Positions 16,361-23,929 of a stretch of DNA of 36,872 nucleotides are shown here, piece after piece. The notes under the pieces are model-generated. The model saw nothing but the letters and a program-made list of their open reading frames with translations, made no database searches and was not told where the DNA came from. The DNA lies in assembly GCA_027485285.1 (NCBI GenBank), contig JAIXRH010000072.1:1-36872 (forward strand), written 5' to 3'. The position numbers and the translations under genes were made by a program. Numbering within the stretch: the first letter of the stretch is position 1; every line of letters starts with the position of its first letter. The DNA comes from Comamonadaceae bacterium (GTDB taxonomy: Bacteria > Pseudomonadota > Gammaproteobacteria > Burkholderiales > Burkholderiaceae_C).

Positions 16361-17215
16361 TTACAGCGCGGATGGCGCAACCGGCTCCACCACCGCTGTT
16401 TTCAGCATGATGGGCCGCACCAAAATTTTGTAGCTGTCCAAATCAAACTCACGCGGTGCGGCGTCGCTCAACGTCACGGCTTGGTCCAGGTGACAAGGCG
16501 ACAAAGCCCGCGAGCACTGCGTGCCCAAATAACACCAGTTGTTCACACGGTGGCGCTGCACCCAAGTGCCCGAGGTTTCCACCACATCCACCGCACCTGC
16601 AAAAGGCCACACCTCAACCTGCGAATCACACAAGGCCGAAAACAATCGCGCGTCGTGGATGCCGCGCTCTTCTTGCCCCACGCACACGCCCAAACAGGTT
16701 TTGATTTGCACCCCAAAGCAGCCACGTCGACCGGCGGGCTCAAGCCCCAACACCGACAAACACAAGTGGTGCTGCTCGGCCAAGGCTCTGAGTTTGGTAG
16801 CCGCTGCATGCGGCGATGCAAACAAACCATACAGCGCAGGCGTGCTGCCCAGGTTGACCGACTTGCTGTCCACCACCTCGGGTACCAAGCCAGCGGGCGA
16901 CTGCACCAAGCGGATCGAACACAAGCTGCGAATACGACGCAGCCGCTGGTTGAACAGCGGGTTGTCGGTTTTGATCATGCGCGACTCCAGCAGCAAAGCG
17001 CCCATCTCACCCGCGGTTTCAATGAAGTCAATGCGACGCGTTTGCGCCACCATGCGGGCCTCGTCGGGTGCGCGCAAGTGGCTCATGACGCGGCTGCGAA
17101 TGTCCACACTTTTGCCGATGTACAAAGGCAGCGGGCTGTCGCCACGAAAAATGTACACCCCCGCGCCGCGTGGCAGCGCAGCCAAACTGTCGGGGTCAAT
17201 CTGGTGGGTCAGCAC
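16361..17215 (-). CDS. cho: Cho-like (UvrC-homologous) excinuclease
   Basis: GIY-YIG nuclease related to the N-terminal half of UvrC, about 284 residues (E. coli Cho has 295). Motifs from the GTG start: GVYIF (19-23), YIGK (32-35), R40, then E77 in LLLESRMIK and N89, all positioned as in the UvrC 3'-incision domain. The C-terminal half, with cysteines (RGCFGVQIKTCLGVC), has the Cho layout. It cuts 3' of bulky lesions in UvrAB-marked DNA. The GTG at 17215 overlaps the umuD stop; an upstream GTG (17248) is possible. Its place between umuD and umuC is unusual. Confidence 0.9.
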   Translation of the reverse strand: MLTHQIDPDSLAALPRGAGVYIFRGDSPLPLYIGKSVDIRSRVMSHLRAPDEARMVAQTRRIDFIETAGEMGALLLESRMIKTDNPLFNQRLRRIRSLCSIRLVQSPAGLVPEVVDSKSVNLGSTPALYGLFASPHAAATKLRALAEQHHLCLSVLGLEPAGRRGCFGVQIKTCLGVCVGQEERGIHDARLFSALCDSQVEVWPFAGAVDVVETSGTWVQRHRVNNWCYLGTQCSRALSPCHLDQAVTLSDAAPREFDLDSYKILVRPIMLKTAVVEPVAPSAL

Positions 17216-17649
17216 AGTTTGTGGATGTTGTGGGTCACCACGCCCCACACCACGAAGTCGTCTTCTTCTTTGATGCGTCGGGGTTCGTAACTTGGGTTTT
17301 CAGCCATCAGCTGCACCACGCCCGCACGTCGGTGCAAGCGCTTGACTGTGAACTCGTTGTTGAGCTGTGCCACCACAATGTGGTTGTGCTTGGGGTCTAT
17401 GCTGCGGTCGACCAACAGGGCGTCACCCTCATAAATGCCAACCCCCGTCATCGAATCGCCCTTGACACGAAACACATAGGTGGCCGCTTTGTTGCGAATC
17501 AAATGTTGGTTCAAGTCAATACGCTCTTCGGTGTGATCGGCCGCTGGCGACGGAAACCCCGCAGGCACCAACCAGCCGCACACATCCAGCCACAAGCTGC
17601 CCACATCTAGGGGCAAAATAGGATGGGAGAGTTCTTTTAAATGTGACAT
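17209..17649 (-). CDS. umuD: UmuD, self-cleaving subunit of DNA polymerase V
   Basis: 146 residues from the ATG at 17649. The S24 peptidase pair is S66 (GDSM) and K103 (FTVKRL), both six positions later than E. coli S60 and K97. The cleavage site therefore aligns to A30-G31 in PAGFPSPAADH, not to C24-G25 further upstream. RecA filaments trigger cleavage, giving the UmuD' that activates UmuC. The -10-like TATTAT ends six bases before the ATG and lies next to the LexA box; no Shine-Dalgarno is visible, so the message may be leaderless. It begins the umuD-cho-umuC operon. Confidence 0.95.
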   Translation of the reverse strand: MSHLKELSHPILPLDVGSLWLDVCGWLVPAGFPSPAADHTEERIDLNQHLIRNKAATYVFRVKGDSMTGVGIYEGDALLVDRSIDPKHNHIVVAQLNNEFTVKRLHRRAGVVQLMAENPSYEPRRIKEEDDFVVWGVVTHNIHKLC

Positions 17650-17659
17650 TTGCTTATAA

Positions 17660-17679
17660 TACTGTACAAATAAACAGCC
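17660..17679. promoter_or_regulatory. LexA (SOS) box between umuD and the pterin dehydratase-photolyase operon
   Basis: TACTGTACAAATAAACAGCC contains CTGT-N8-ACAG (17662-17677), matching the LexA consensus of E. coli and betaproteobacteria. It overlaps the leftward -10 of umuD (TATTAT, 17661-17656) and is 26 bp before the rightward phhB start, so LexA binding should affect the umuD operon and perhaps also the photolyase operon. Confidence 0.9.
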
Positions 17680-17704
17680 CATTTACTTCTCTGTTTTCCA
17701 CACC

Positions 17705-18016
17705 ATGCCAAAACTCAATCCCGCAGATGTGCAGCACGCCCTGGCCTCCCTCACCGGATGGTCGCTAGACACCGACGCACAGCACCAGCCGCCCTGCCTT
17801 CACAAAAGCTGGAAGCTGCCCAGCTTTGACGCTGCGGTGGCGCGGTTCAACCAAATCGCCCAGCTGGCCAAAGAACAAGACCACCACCCCGAAGTGCTGT
17901 CGCGCTACACGCACTTGCATGTGCGCGTCTGGACCCACGATGTGTCAGGTCTGACGGACAAAGATTTCAAACTGGCCCACAGCATTGATGTGCTTTTTGC
18001 AGAAACACACCCATGA
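17705..18016 (+). CDS. phhB: Pterin-4a-carbinolamine dehydratase
   Basis: 103-residue PCD/DCoH-family protein. The active-site motif is EQDHHPEVL (His-His-Pro), with the downstream histidine in HLHVRVWTHDVSGLTDKDFKLAHSID. The enzyme dehydrates 4a-hydroxytetrahydropterin, regenerating the pterin cofactor of aromatic hydroxylases. No hydroxylase gene is near; instead it begins an operon with DUF2256 and two photolyase-family genes, which suggests a role in pterin supply to flavoproteins or an unknown light-linked process. Its promoter region is shared with umuD across a LexA box. No Shine-Dalgarno is visible before the ATG. Confidence 0.93.
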   Translation: MPKLNPADVQHALASLTGWSLDTDAQHQPPCLHKSWKLPSFDAAVARFNQIAQLAKEQDHHPEVLSRYTHLHVRVWTHDVSGLTDKDFKLAHSIDVLFAETHP

Positions 18017-18028
18017 AAGAACTGCCCC

Positions 18029-18196
18029 GTGCCGCAGAAACAAAGCTTCAAAGGTAACAAACAAAGCCTGCCCAGCAAGCCTTGCAAAACCTGCGGGCGT
18101 GACATGACGTGGCGCAAAGCGTGGGCCAAAAACTGGGAGCAGGTGCTGTACTGCTCGGACGCCTGCCGCAAAAACAAATCGACTACGCCCCCATGA
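18029..18196 (+). CDS. DUF2256 small zinc-finger-like protein
   Basis: A 55-residue gene. Translation from GTG 18029 gives PQKQSFKGNKQSLPSKP, then the metal-binding pattern CKTCGRDMTWRKAWAKNW and YCSDACR, that is CxxC plus CxxxC, with a basic tail. This is the DUF2256 family, which almost always lies next to photolyase/cryptochrome genes; function unknown, probably zinc binding. GAAAGAA lies about nine bases upstream of the GTG. The stop overlaps the photolyase start (ATGA), so translation is coupled. It sits 12 bp after phhB. Confidence 0.92.
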   Translation: MPQKQSFKGNKQSLPSKPCKTCGRDMTWRKAWAKNWEQVLYCSDACRKNKSTTPP

Positions 18197-19794
18197 GCTA
18201 TGCGCTGGTTTGGTTCAAGCGTGACCTGCGCTGGCAAGACCACGCGGCATTGGCCCGCGCCGCGCAGCAGGGGCCAGTGCGCTGCATTTACGTGGTCGAG
18301 CCCGAGCTGTGGTTGCAACCCGACGCCGCCTTGCAGCACTTTGAGTTTGTGCGTGAATCGCTGCACGCGCTGGATGCTGAGCTGCGTTTGCAGGGCGGCT
18401 GCGTGGAAGTGCACACGGGTGAGCTGCCCGACGTGTTGAACCGCATTTGGCAAGAAGCGCCTTTTCGCTCACTGCATGCCCACCAAGAAACCGGCAATGG
18501 CTTTACTTACGCGCGTGATCTGAAGGTAGGAACTTGGTGCAAAACCCACGGTGTGGGATGGCACGAGACGCCACAGTTTGGGGTGGTGCGTGGGCTGAAA
18601 AACCGCAACCTGTGGCAGCCCGCTTGGGAACGGCACATGGCTGAGCCTGTGCAGGATGTGGGCGAGTTGCGGTTTTGGCAATCACACACCGTGCGCCGCG
18701 CTTGGTGCAGCCCGTCGCAGATGACGGCCCCCGCGCACCTGCAACACAACCCGCCTTTGCGCCAGCGCGGCGGTCGCCCCTTGGCCCTCGCCACGCTGCA
18801 CAGTTTTTTACATGCCCGCAGCTTGGGCTATCGCGGCGGTATTTCGTCGCCGTTGTCAGCCCCCGATGCGTGTTCACGCTTGTCGGCCTATTTAGCTTGG
18901 GGCTGCATCAGCATGCGGGAGGTGGTGCAACACACACGTGCTCACATCGCCCAGTTGCCACCCAGCGCCAGTCGCCACCGTGCTGGATTGACGGGCTTCA
19001 TCAGCCGCTTGTATTGGCACTGCCACTTCATCCAAAAGTTAGAGAGTGAGCCCGCCATCGAGTGGCACAACATGCACCGTGGTTACGACGGTTTGCGCGA
19101 ACACGATTTCAACGAAGCGCACTTTGAAGCCCTCAAAGCCGCCCGCACCGGCTGGCCCATGGTGGACGCGTGCGTGACCATGTTGCGCGAAACGGGTTGG
19201 CTGAACTTTCGCATGCGCGCCATGTTGGTGTCGGTCGCCGCCTACCCGCTGTGGCTGCACTGGCGGCCCGTGGGCGAGTGGCTGGCCACGCAGTTTTTAG
19301 ATTACGAGCCCGGCATCCACTGGAGCCAACTGCAAATGCAATCGGGCACCACAGGCATCAACACCACGCGCGTGTACAACCCCATCAAACAAGCGCAAGA
19401 CCACGACCCGCACGGCCGCTTTGTTCGCCAGTGGCTGCCCGAGTTGCGCAAGGTGTCTGACGCTTGGCTGTTTGAACCATGGCTCATGCCGCACACCATG
19501 CAGGCGCACCTCGGCGTTTTTGTCGGCCATGACGTGGGCAGCCACGCAGGCGGCGCTTTGGTTCAGCCCGTGGTCGACCTGACCCAAGCCACACGCGAGG
19601 CCAAACAGCTGCTGCACAGCCGACGACAAACCGACGAGGTCAAAGCGGCTAAAAAAGCGGTGATCGACAAACACGCCTCGCGTCAAAACTGGGGCACACG
19701 GGCAGGCCCTCGCCGCACCCCTTCACGCAAAGCGACACGCGCCGCCACCGACAACACCCAAGCTGCCAAAGCGCAACTTGGTTTCGATTTTTAA
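18193..19794 (+). CDS. Photolyase/cryptochrome family flavoprotein
   Basis: 533 residues. The N-terminal antenna domain starts YALVWFKRDLRWQDHAALARAAQQGPVRCIYVVEP, the C-terminal FAD domain has TGWLNFRMRAMLVSVAAYPLWLHWRP and DYEPGIHWSQLQMQSGTTGINTTRVYNPIKQ. The WSQLQMQSGTTGIN sequence replaces the usual photolyase WQW-A-S-T-G-T-D, placing it in a distinct bacterial subgroup rather than with E. coli PhrB. It probably repairs UV dimers using light, but could be a photoreceptor. A basic tail of about 50 residues ends QLGFDF, which resembles the hexapeptide sliding-clamp motif QLxLxL. It is coupled to DUF2256. Confidence 0.9.
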   Translation: MSYALVWFKRDLRWQDHAALARAAQQGPVRCIYVVEPELWLQPDAALQHFEFVRESLHALDAELRLQGGCVEVHTGELPDVLNRIWQEAPFRSLHAHQETGNGFTYARDLKVGTWCKTHGVGWHETPQFGVVRGLKNRNLWQPAWERHMAEPVQDVGELRFWQSHTVRRAWCSPSQMTAPAHLQHNPPLRQRGGRPLALATLHSFLHARSLGYRGGISSPLSAPDACSRLSAYLAWGCISMREVVQHTRAHIAQLPPSASRHRAGLTGFISRLYWHCHFIQKLESEPAIEWHNMHRGYDGLREHDFNEAHFEALKAARTGWPMVDACVTMLRETGWLNFRMRAMLVSVAAYPLWLHWRPVGEWLATQFLDYEPGIHWSQLQMQSGTTGINTTRVYNPIKQAQDHDPHGRFVRQWLPELRKVSDAWLFEPWLMPHTMQAHLGVFVGHDVGSHAGGALVQPVVDLTQATREAKQLLHSRRQTDEVKAAKKAVIDKHASRQNWGTRAGPRRTPSRKATRAATDNTQAAKAQLGFDF

Positions 19795-19803
19795 AAAGCC
19801 CAC

Positions 19804-21348
19804 ATGACCACACACCGCCAACGCCTCATCCTCATCTTGGGCGATCAACTCGACGAAGACGCCTCCGCCCTGAGCGACTTCGACCCTGCACACGACACGC
19901 TGTGGATGGCCGAGGTGATGGAAGAGTCCACACACATTCCCTCGTCCAAACAACGCACCACGGTTTTTTTGAGCGCCATGCGTCACTTCGCAGCGCACCT
20001 GCGAGCGCGCGACTGGCCACTCATTTACAGCCAGCTCGATGACCCACACAACACGGGCACGCTGGCGGGTGAATTGGCCAAAGCCATCGCCCAAATCAAG
20101 CCCCAACAACTGGTGATGACTGCCCCCGGAGACTGGCGCGTACTGCAAAGCCTGCGCGCTGTGGCGCAGCAACATGATGTGCCACTGGAAATCAAAGACG
20201 ACACACACTTCTTCAGCACCGTGCGTGACTTTGCCGCCCATGCCGAGGGACGCAAACAGCTGCGCCTTGAATACTTTTACCGTGAGCTGCGCCAGAAAAA
20301 CGGCATCCTGATGGAAGGCAAAAAGCCCATCGGCGGTCAATGGAACTTTGATGCCGACAACCGAGGCAGCTTTGGCAAGCAAGGCCCGGGCATGTTGCCC
20401 GCCCCCACACGCGTCGCGCCCGACGACATCACCCAAGCGGTGATGGCCATGGTCAACGACCAACTGGCGCACCACCCCGGCTCGATTGCCCAATTTGGTT
20501 GGCCCGTCACACGCGCACAGGCCTTGGTCGCGCTGGATGAATTCATCACCCACCGGCTGCCCAGTTACGGGCTGTACCAAGACGCGATGTGGGAAGGCGA
20601 AGTGTGGCTGTACCACTCTCACCTGTCGAGCGCATTGAACTTAAAGCTGCTCAACCCACGCGAGGTGTTGGCGGCGGCTGAAGCAGCGTTTCACAACGGC
20701 CACGCGCCGCTGCAAGCGGTGGAGGGTTTTGTTCGCCAAATTTTGGGCTGGCGTGAATACGTGCGCGGCATTTACTGGACGCACATGCCCGAGTACGCCG
20801 AAGGCAACGCACAACAAGCGCACGCGCCACTGCCCGCGTTTTACTGGACCGGCCACACCGACATGGCGTGCTTGCGCGATGCCATCACACAAACCCTGCA
20901 ACACGGCTACGCCCACCACATCCAACGTTTGATGGTCACCGGTCTTTACGCTTTGCTCTTGGGTGTGGCGCCCAAGCAAGTGCACCAGTGGTACCTCGGC
21001 GTGTACGTGGATGCCGTGGAATGGGTGGAGCTGCCCAACACACTGGGCATGAGCCAATTTGCCGATGGGGGCCTGATGGCCAGCAAGCCCTATGTGGCCA
21101 GTGGCAAATACATAGACCGCATGAGCAACCATTGCAAAGGCTGCCGCTTCAACCCCGCCGAATCCACAGGCGACACCGCCTGCCCTTTCACCACTTTGTA
21201 TTGGGACTACTTGGGCCGACACGCCGACATGCTGGCGAAAAACCCCCGCATGCTGATGCAACTGAAAAACCTCAACCGCCTCACACCTGAACAGCGTGAA
21301 GCCATTGCCGCGCAGGCACACACACACCGCACCCAAGTTCGCGGTTAA
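19804..21348 (+). CDS. Photolyase-related iron-sulfur protein (FeS-BCP / PhrB-CryB class)
   Basis: 514-residue flavoprotein of the DPRP/FeS-BCP class: starts LILILGDQLDEDASAL, has YFYRELRQKNGILM and GGQWNFDADNR, and the FAD region GWREYVRGIYW. The [4Fe-4S] ligands are C356, C444, C447 and C460; the spacing is identical to C350, C438, C441 and C454 of Agrobacterium PhrB, with a constant offset of six. Agrobacterium PhrB is a (6-4) photolyase with a ribityllumazine antenna, so the same activity is likely here, although the related Rhodobacter CryB is regulatory. It lies 9 bp after the other photolyase gene, last in the operon. Confidence 0.95.
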   Translation: MTTHRQRLILILGDQLDEDASALSDFDPAHDTLWMAEVMEESTHIPSSKQRTTVFLSAMRHFAAHLRARDWPLIYSQLDDPHNTGTLAGELAKAIAQIKPQQLVMTAPGDWRVLQSLRAVAQQHDVPLEIKDDTHFFSTVRDFAAHAEGRKQLRLEYFYRELRQKNGILMEGKKPIGGQWNFDADNRGSFGKQGPGMLPAPTRVAPDDITQAVMAMVNDQLAHHPGSIAQFGWPVTRAQALVALDEFITHRLPSYGLYQDAMWEGEVWLYHSHLSSALNLKLLNPREVLAAAEAAFHNGHAPLQAVEGFVRQILGWREYVRGIYWTHMPEYAEGNAQQAHAPLPAFYWTGHTDMACLRDAITQTLQHGYAHHIQRLMVTGLYALLLGVAPKQVHQWYLGVYVDAVEWVELPNTLGMSQFADGGLMASKPYVASGKYIDRMSNHCKGCRFNPAESTGDTACPFTTLYWDYLGRHADMLAKNPRMLMQLKNLNRLTPEQREAIAAQAHTHRTQVRG

Positions 21349-21360
21349 CGTGCGCCCAGC

Positions 21361-21391
21361 AAAAAGCCCCTCTTGATTGCTAGAGGGGCTT
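21361..21391 (-). terminator. Rho-independent terminator after icd
   Basis: On the minus strand AAGCCCCTCT-AGCAATCA-AGAGGGGCTT forms a perfect 10-bp stem (21382-21391 with 21364-21373), followed by TTTTTG. It lies 61 bp after the icd stop and also faces the end of the photolyase operon. Confidence 0.9.
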
Positions 21392-21452
21392 AGGGGCTAG
21401 GCGAGCTGGGCGACCTCGCCAAGCGTGTCAGAGGCCTCGACCTCTGTGACGC

Positions 21453-23684
21453 TTAAACGCTGGCCAAAGCGGCGTTCAGCGTGGCGCTTGGGCGCATGAT
21501 GGCTTCGATCTTCTTAGGGTCAGGCAGATAGTAGCCACCGATGTCCACAGGCTTGCCTTGCACCGCATTGAGCTCACCGATGATTTTCTTTTCGTTGTCG
21601 GTCAGGTTCTTAGCCAAAGGCGCGAACTTGGCTGCCAAGTCTTTGTCGTCCGTTTGCGCTGCCAACTCTTGGGCCCAGTACATGGCCAAGTAAAACTGGC
21701 TGCCACGGTTGTCGAGCTGGCCTGTTTTGGGCGATGGGTTTTTGTTGGTGTCCAACAATTTGCCAGTGGCTGCATCCAAGGTCTTGGCCAACACGGTGGC
21801 TTTGGCGTTGCCGGTTTTCAGACCCAGATCTTCAAAACTGACCGCCAGTGCCAAGAACTCACCCAAAGAATCCCAACGCAGGTGGTTTTCTTCGACCAAC
21901 TGCTGCACGTGCTTGGGGGCAGAGCCACCCGCACCGGTTTCGTACATGCCGCCGCCTGCCATCAAAGGCACGACCGAGAGCATCTTGGCCGAGGTGCCCA
22001 GTTCCATGATGGGGAACAGGTCGGTCAAGTAGTCACGCAAGATGTTGCCGGTGGCGCTGATGGTGTCCAGACCGCGCACCACGCGCTCCAGGGTGTAACG
22101 CATGGCACGCACCTGGCTCATGATTTGGATTTCCAAACCCGCCGTGTTGTGCTCGTGCAGGTACATCTTGACCTTGGTGATCAGCTGGGCTTCGTGTGGA
22201 CGGTACTGGTCCAGCCAGAACACCACAGGCATGCCAGAGTTGCGGGCACGCGTCACGGCCAGCTTGACCCAGTCACGGATCGCGGCATCTTTGGTTTGGC
22301 ACATGCGCCAAATGTCGCCAGCTTCCACGTCTTCGCTCATCAGCACTTCGCCAGTGTTCAAGTCGGTGATGTTGGCCACGCCGTCTTCAGAGATTTCAAA
22401 CGTCTTGTCGTGCGAACCGTATTCTTCGGCTTGCTGGGCCATCAGACCCACGTTGGGCACGGTGCCCATGGTCTTTGGGTCGAACGCACCATGCCATTTG
22501 CAAAAGTTGATGATCTCTTGGTAAATGCGTGCAAAGGTCGACTCGGGCATCACGGCTTTGACGTCTTTCAAGCGGCCATCAGCGCCCCACATCTTGCCGC
22601 CGTTGCGGATCATGGCGGGCATAGACGCGTCCACGATCACGTCGTTGGGCGAATGGAAGTTGGTGATGCCTTTGGCCGAGTCCACCATGGCCAGCTCGGG
22701 GCGACCTTCGTGGCAGGCGTGCAGGTCACGCTTGATTTCTTCTTGCTTGGATTGGGGCAGCGTGGTGATCTTGTTGTACAGGTCAGCCATGCCGTTGTTC
22801 ACGTTCACGCCCAGTTCGTCAAACAGCTTGGCATGCTTGGTAAACGCATCTTTGTAGAAGATCTTCACGCAGTGGCCGAACACGATGGGGTGGGACACCT
22901 TCATCATGGTGGCTTTGACGTGCAAAGAGAACATCACGCCCGTTTGGTGTGCGTCTTCGATTTCTTTTTCGTAGAACGCGAGCAAGGCTTTCTTGCTCAT
23001 GAACATGCTGTCCACGACTTCACGATCGAGCAAAGCCACCTTGGGCTTCAGAACCAGGGTTTTGCCACTTTTGGTGATCAGCTCCATCTTGACCTCACGG
23101 GGGCGGTCCATGGTCATGGACTTTTCGCCGTGGTAGAAATCGCCTGCGTGCATGTGCGAGACGTGTGAGCGCGAAGCTTGGCTCCACTCGGCCATGCTGT
23201 GGGGGTTCTTGCGCGCGAACTCTTTCACAGCGCGGGGCGCGCGGCGGTCAGAGTTGCCTTCACGCAAAACAGGGTTCACCGCCGAGCCGGTGCACTTGTT
23301 GTAGCGGGCCTTCAAGGCTTTTTCTTCGTCGGTCTTGGCGTTTTCTGGGTAGTCAGGCAGCGCGTAACCCTTGGCCTGCAGTTCTTTGATGGCTGCAGTC
23401 AGCTGTCCCACTGAGGCGCTGATGTTGGGCAGCTTGATGATGTTGGCTTCTGGCTTCAAAGTCAGCTTGCCCAACTCGGCCAAGTTGTTGGGCATGCGCT
23501 GCTCAGGGGGCAGCAAATCAGAAAATTCACCCAAAATGCGCGCTGCCACAGAGATGTCGCTGGACACCACATCAATGCCAGCAGGTGCAGCAAAGGTGCG
23601 GATGATGGGCAAAAACGCAGCCGTCGCCAAATAGGGGGCTTCGTCAGTCAGGGTGTAAACAATTTTGGATTTTTCAGCAGACAT
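21453..23684 (-). CDS. icd: Monomeric NADP-dependent isocitrate dehydrogenase
   Basis: Large single-chain isocitrate dehydrogenase (IDH-II) of 743 residues, the typical length, and unrelated in size to the 416-residue dimeric enzyme. It converts isocitrate to 2-oxoglutarate and CO2, making NADPH in the TCA cycle. Family landmarks: [20 protein letters not shown] at the start, [71 protein letters not shown] in the middle, [19 protein letters not shown], and [34 protein letters not shown]. It is transcribed alone, ending at the terminator on its left and divergent from cysI. Confidence 0.98.
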   Translation of the reverse strand: MSAEKSKIVYTLTDEAPYLATAAFLPIIRTFAAPAGIDVVSSDISVAARILGEFSDLLPPEQRMPNNLAELGKLTLKPEANIIKLPNISASVGQLTAAIKELQAKGYALPDYPENAKTDEEKALKARYNKCTGSAVNPVLREGNSDRRAPRAVKEFARKNPHSMAEWSQASRSHVSHMHAGDFYHGEKSMTMDRPREVKMELITKSGKTLVLKPKVALLDREVVDSMFMSKKALLAFYEKEIEDAHQTGVMFSLHVKATMMKVSHPIVFGHCVKIFYKDAFTKHAKLFDELGVNVNNGMADLYNKITTLPQSKQEEIKRDLHACHEGRPELAMVDSAKGITNFHSPNDVIVDASMPAMIRNGGKMWGADGRLKDVKAVMPESTFARIYQEIINFCKWHGAFDPKTMGTVPNVGLMAQQAEEYGSHDKTFEISEDGVANITDLNTGEVLMSEDVEAGDIWRMCQTKDAAIRDWVKLAVTRARNSGMPVVFWLDQYRPHEAQLITKVKMYLHEHNTAGLEIQIMSQVRAMRYTLERVVRGLDTISATGNILRDYLTDLFPIMELGTSAKMLSVVPLMAGGGMYETGAGGSAPKHVQQLVEENHLRWDSLGEFLALAVSFEDLGLKTGNAKATVLAKTLDAATGKLLDTNKNPSPKTGQLDNRGSQFYLAMYWAQELAAQTDDKDLAAKFAPLAKNLTDNEKKIIGELNAVQGKPVDIGGYYLPDPKKIEAIMRPSATLNAALASV

Positions 23685-23929
23685 GGCTCGGTCTCAGTCT
23701 TTGTTTGGATAGGGTGAAAGAAATACAGCTCAAGGCCTGCATTATCCACGGCACTTTAGCCCACCTATCTCTGCAGTTTGCTGACACAGCGCAACCCTAA
23801 AAAATCCTTATTCCAATTCGACATATATGTACAACTAATTAATCCTTGGTTTTGGCATAAAGCCCACCTACAGTGCGTACCATAAGAGCGCCATGTGTGA
23901 TGGCTCAATTTTTCCGTTTGAGTAGTTAG
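23685..23929. promoter_or_regulatory. Intergenic region between divergent icd and cysI
   Basis: 245 bp with no gene. A rightward promoter candidate is TTGGTT (23846-23851), 17 bp, TACAGT (23869-23874), giving a leader of about 50 bases for cysI. Just upstream is an AT-rich stretch with the perfect palindrome ACATATATGT (23820-23829) then ACAACTAATTAATCC, where a CysB-type regulator could bind; a CysB site cannot be assigned because its consensus is loose. Confidence 0.45.

Noticed and set aside
15266-17290. A 674-codon open frame on the plus strand opposite umuC, cho and umuD
   Set aside because: It is fully antisense to three clearly recognised genes, with His/Gln-rich, low-complexity translation and no family resemblance; a product of GC-biased codon use.
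21558-23168. A 536-codon frame opposite icd
   Set aside because: It is antisense to a highly conserved enzyme; the translation has no recognisable domain.
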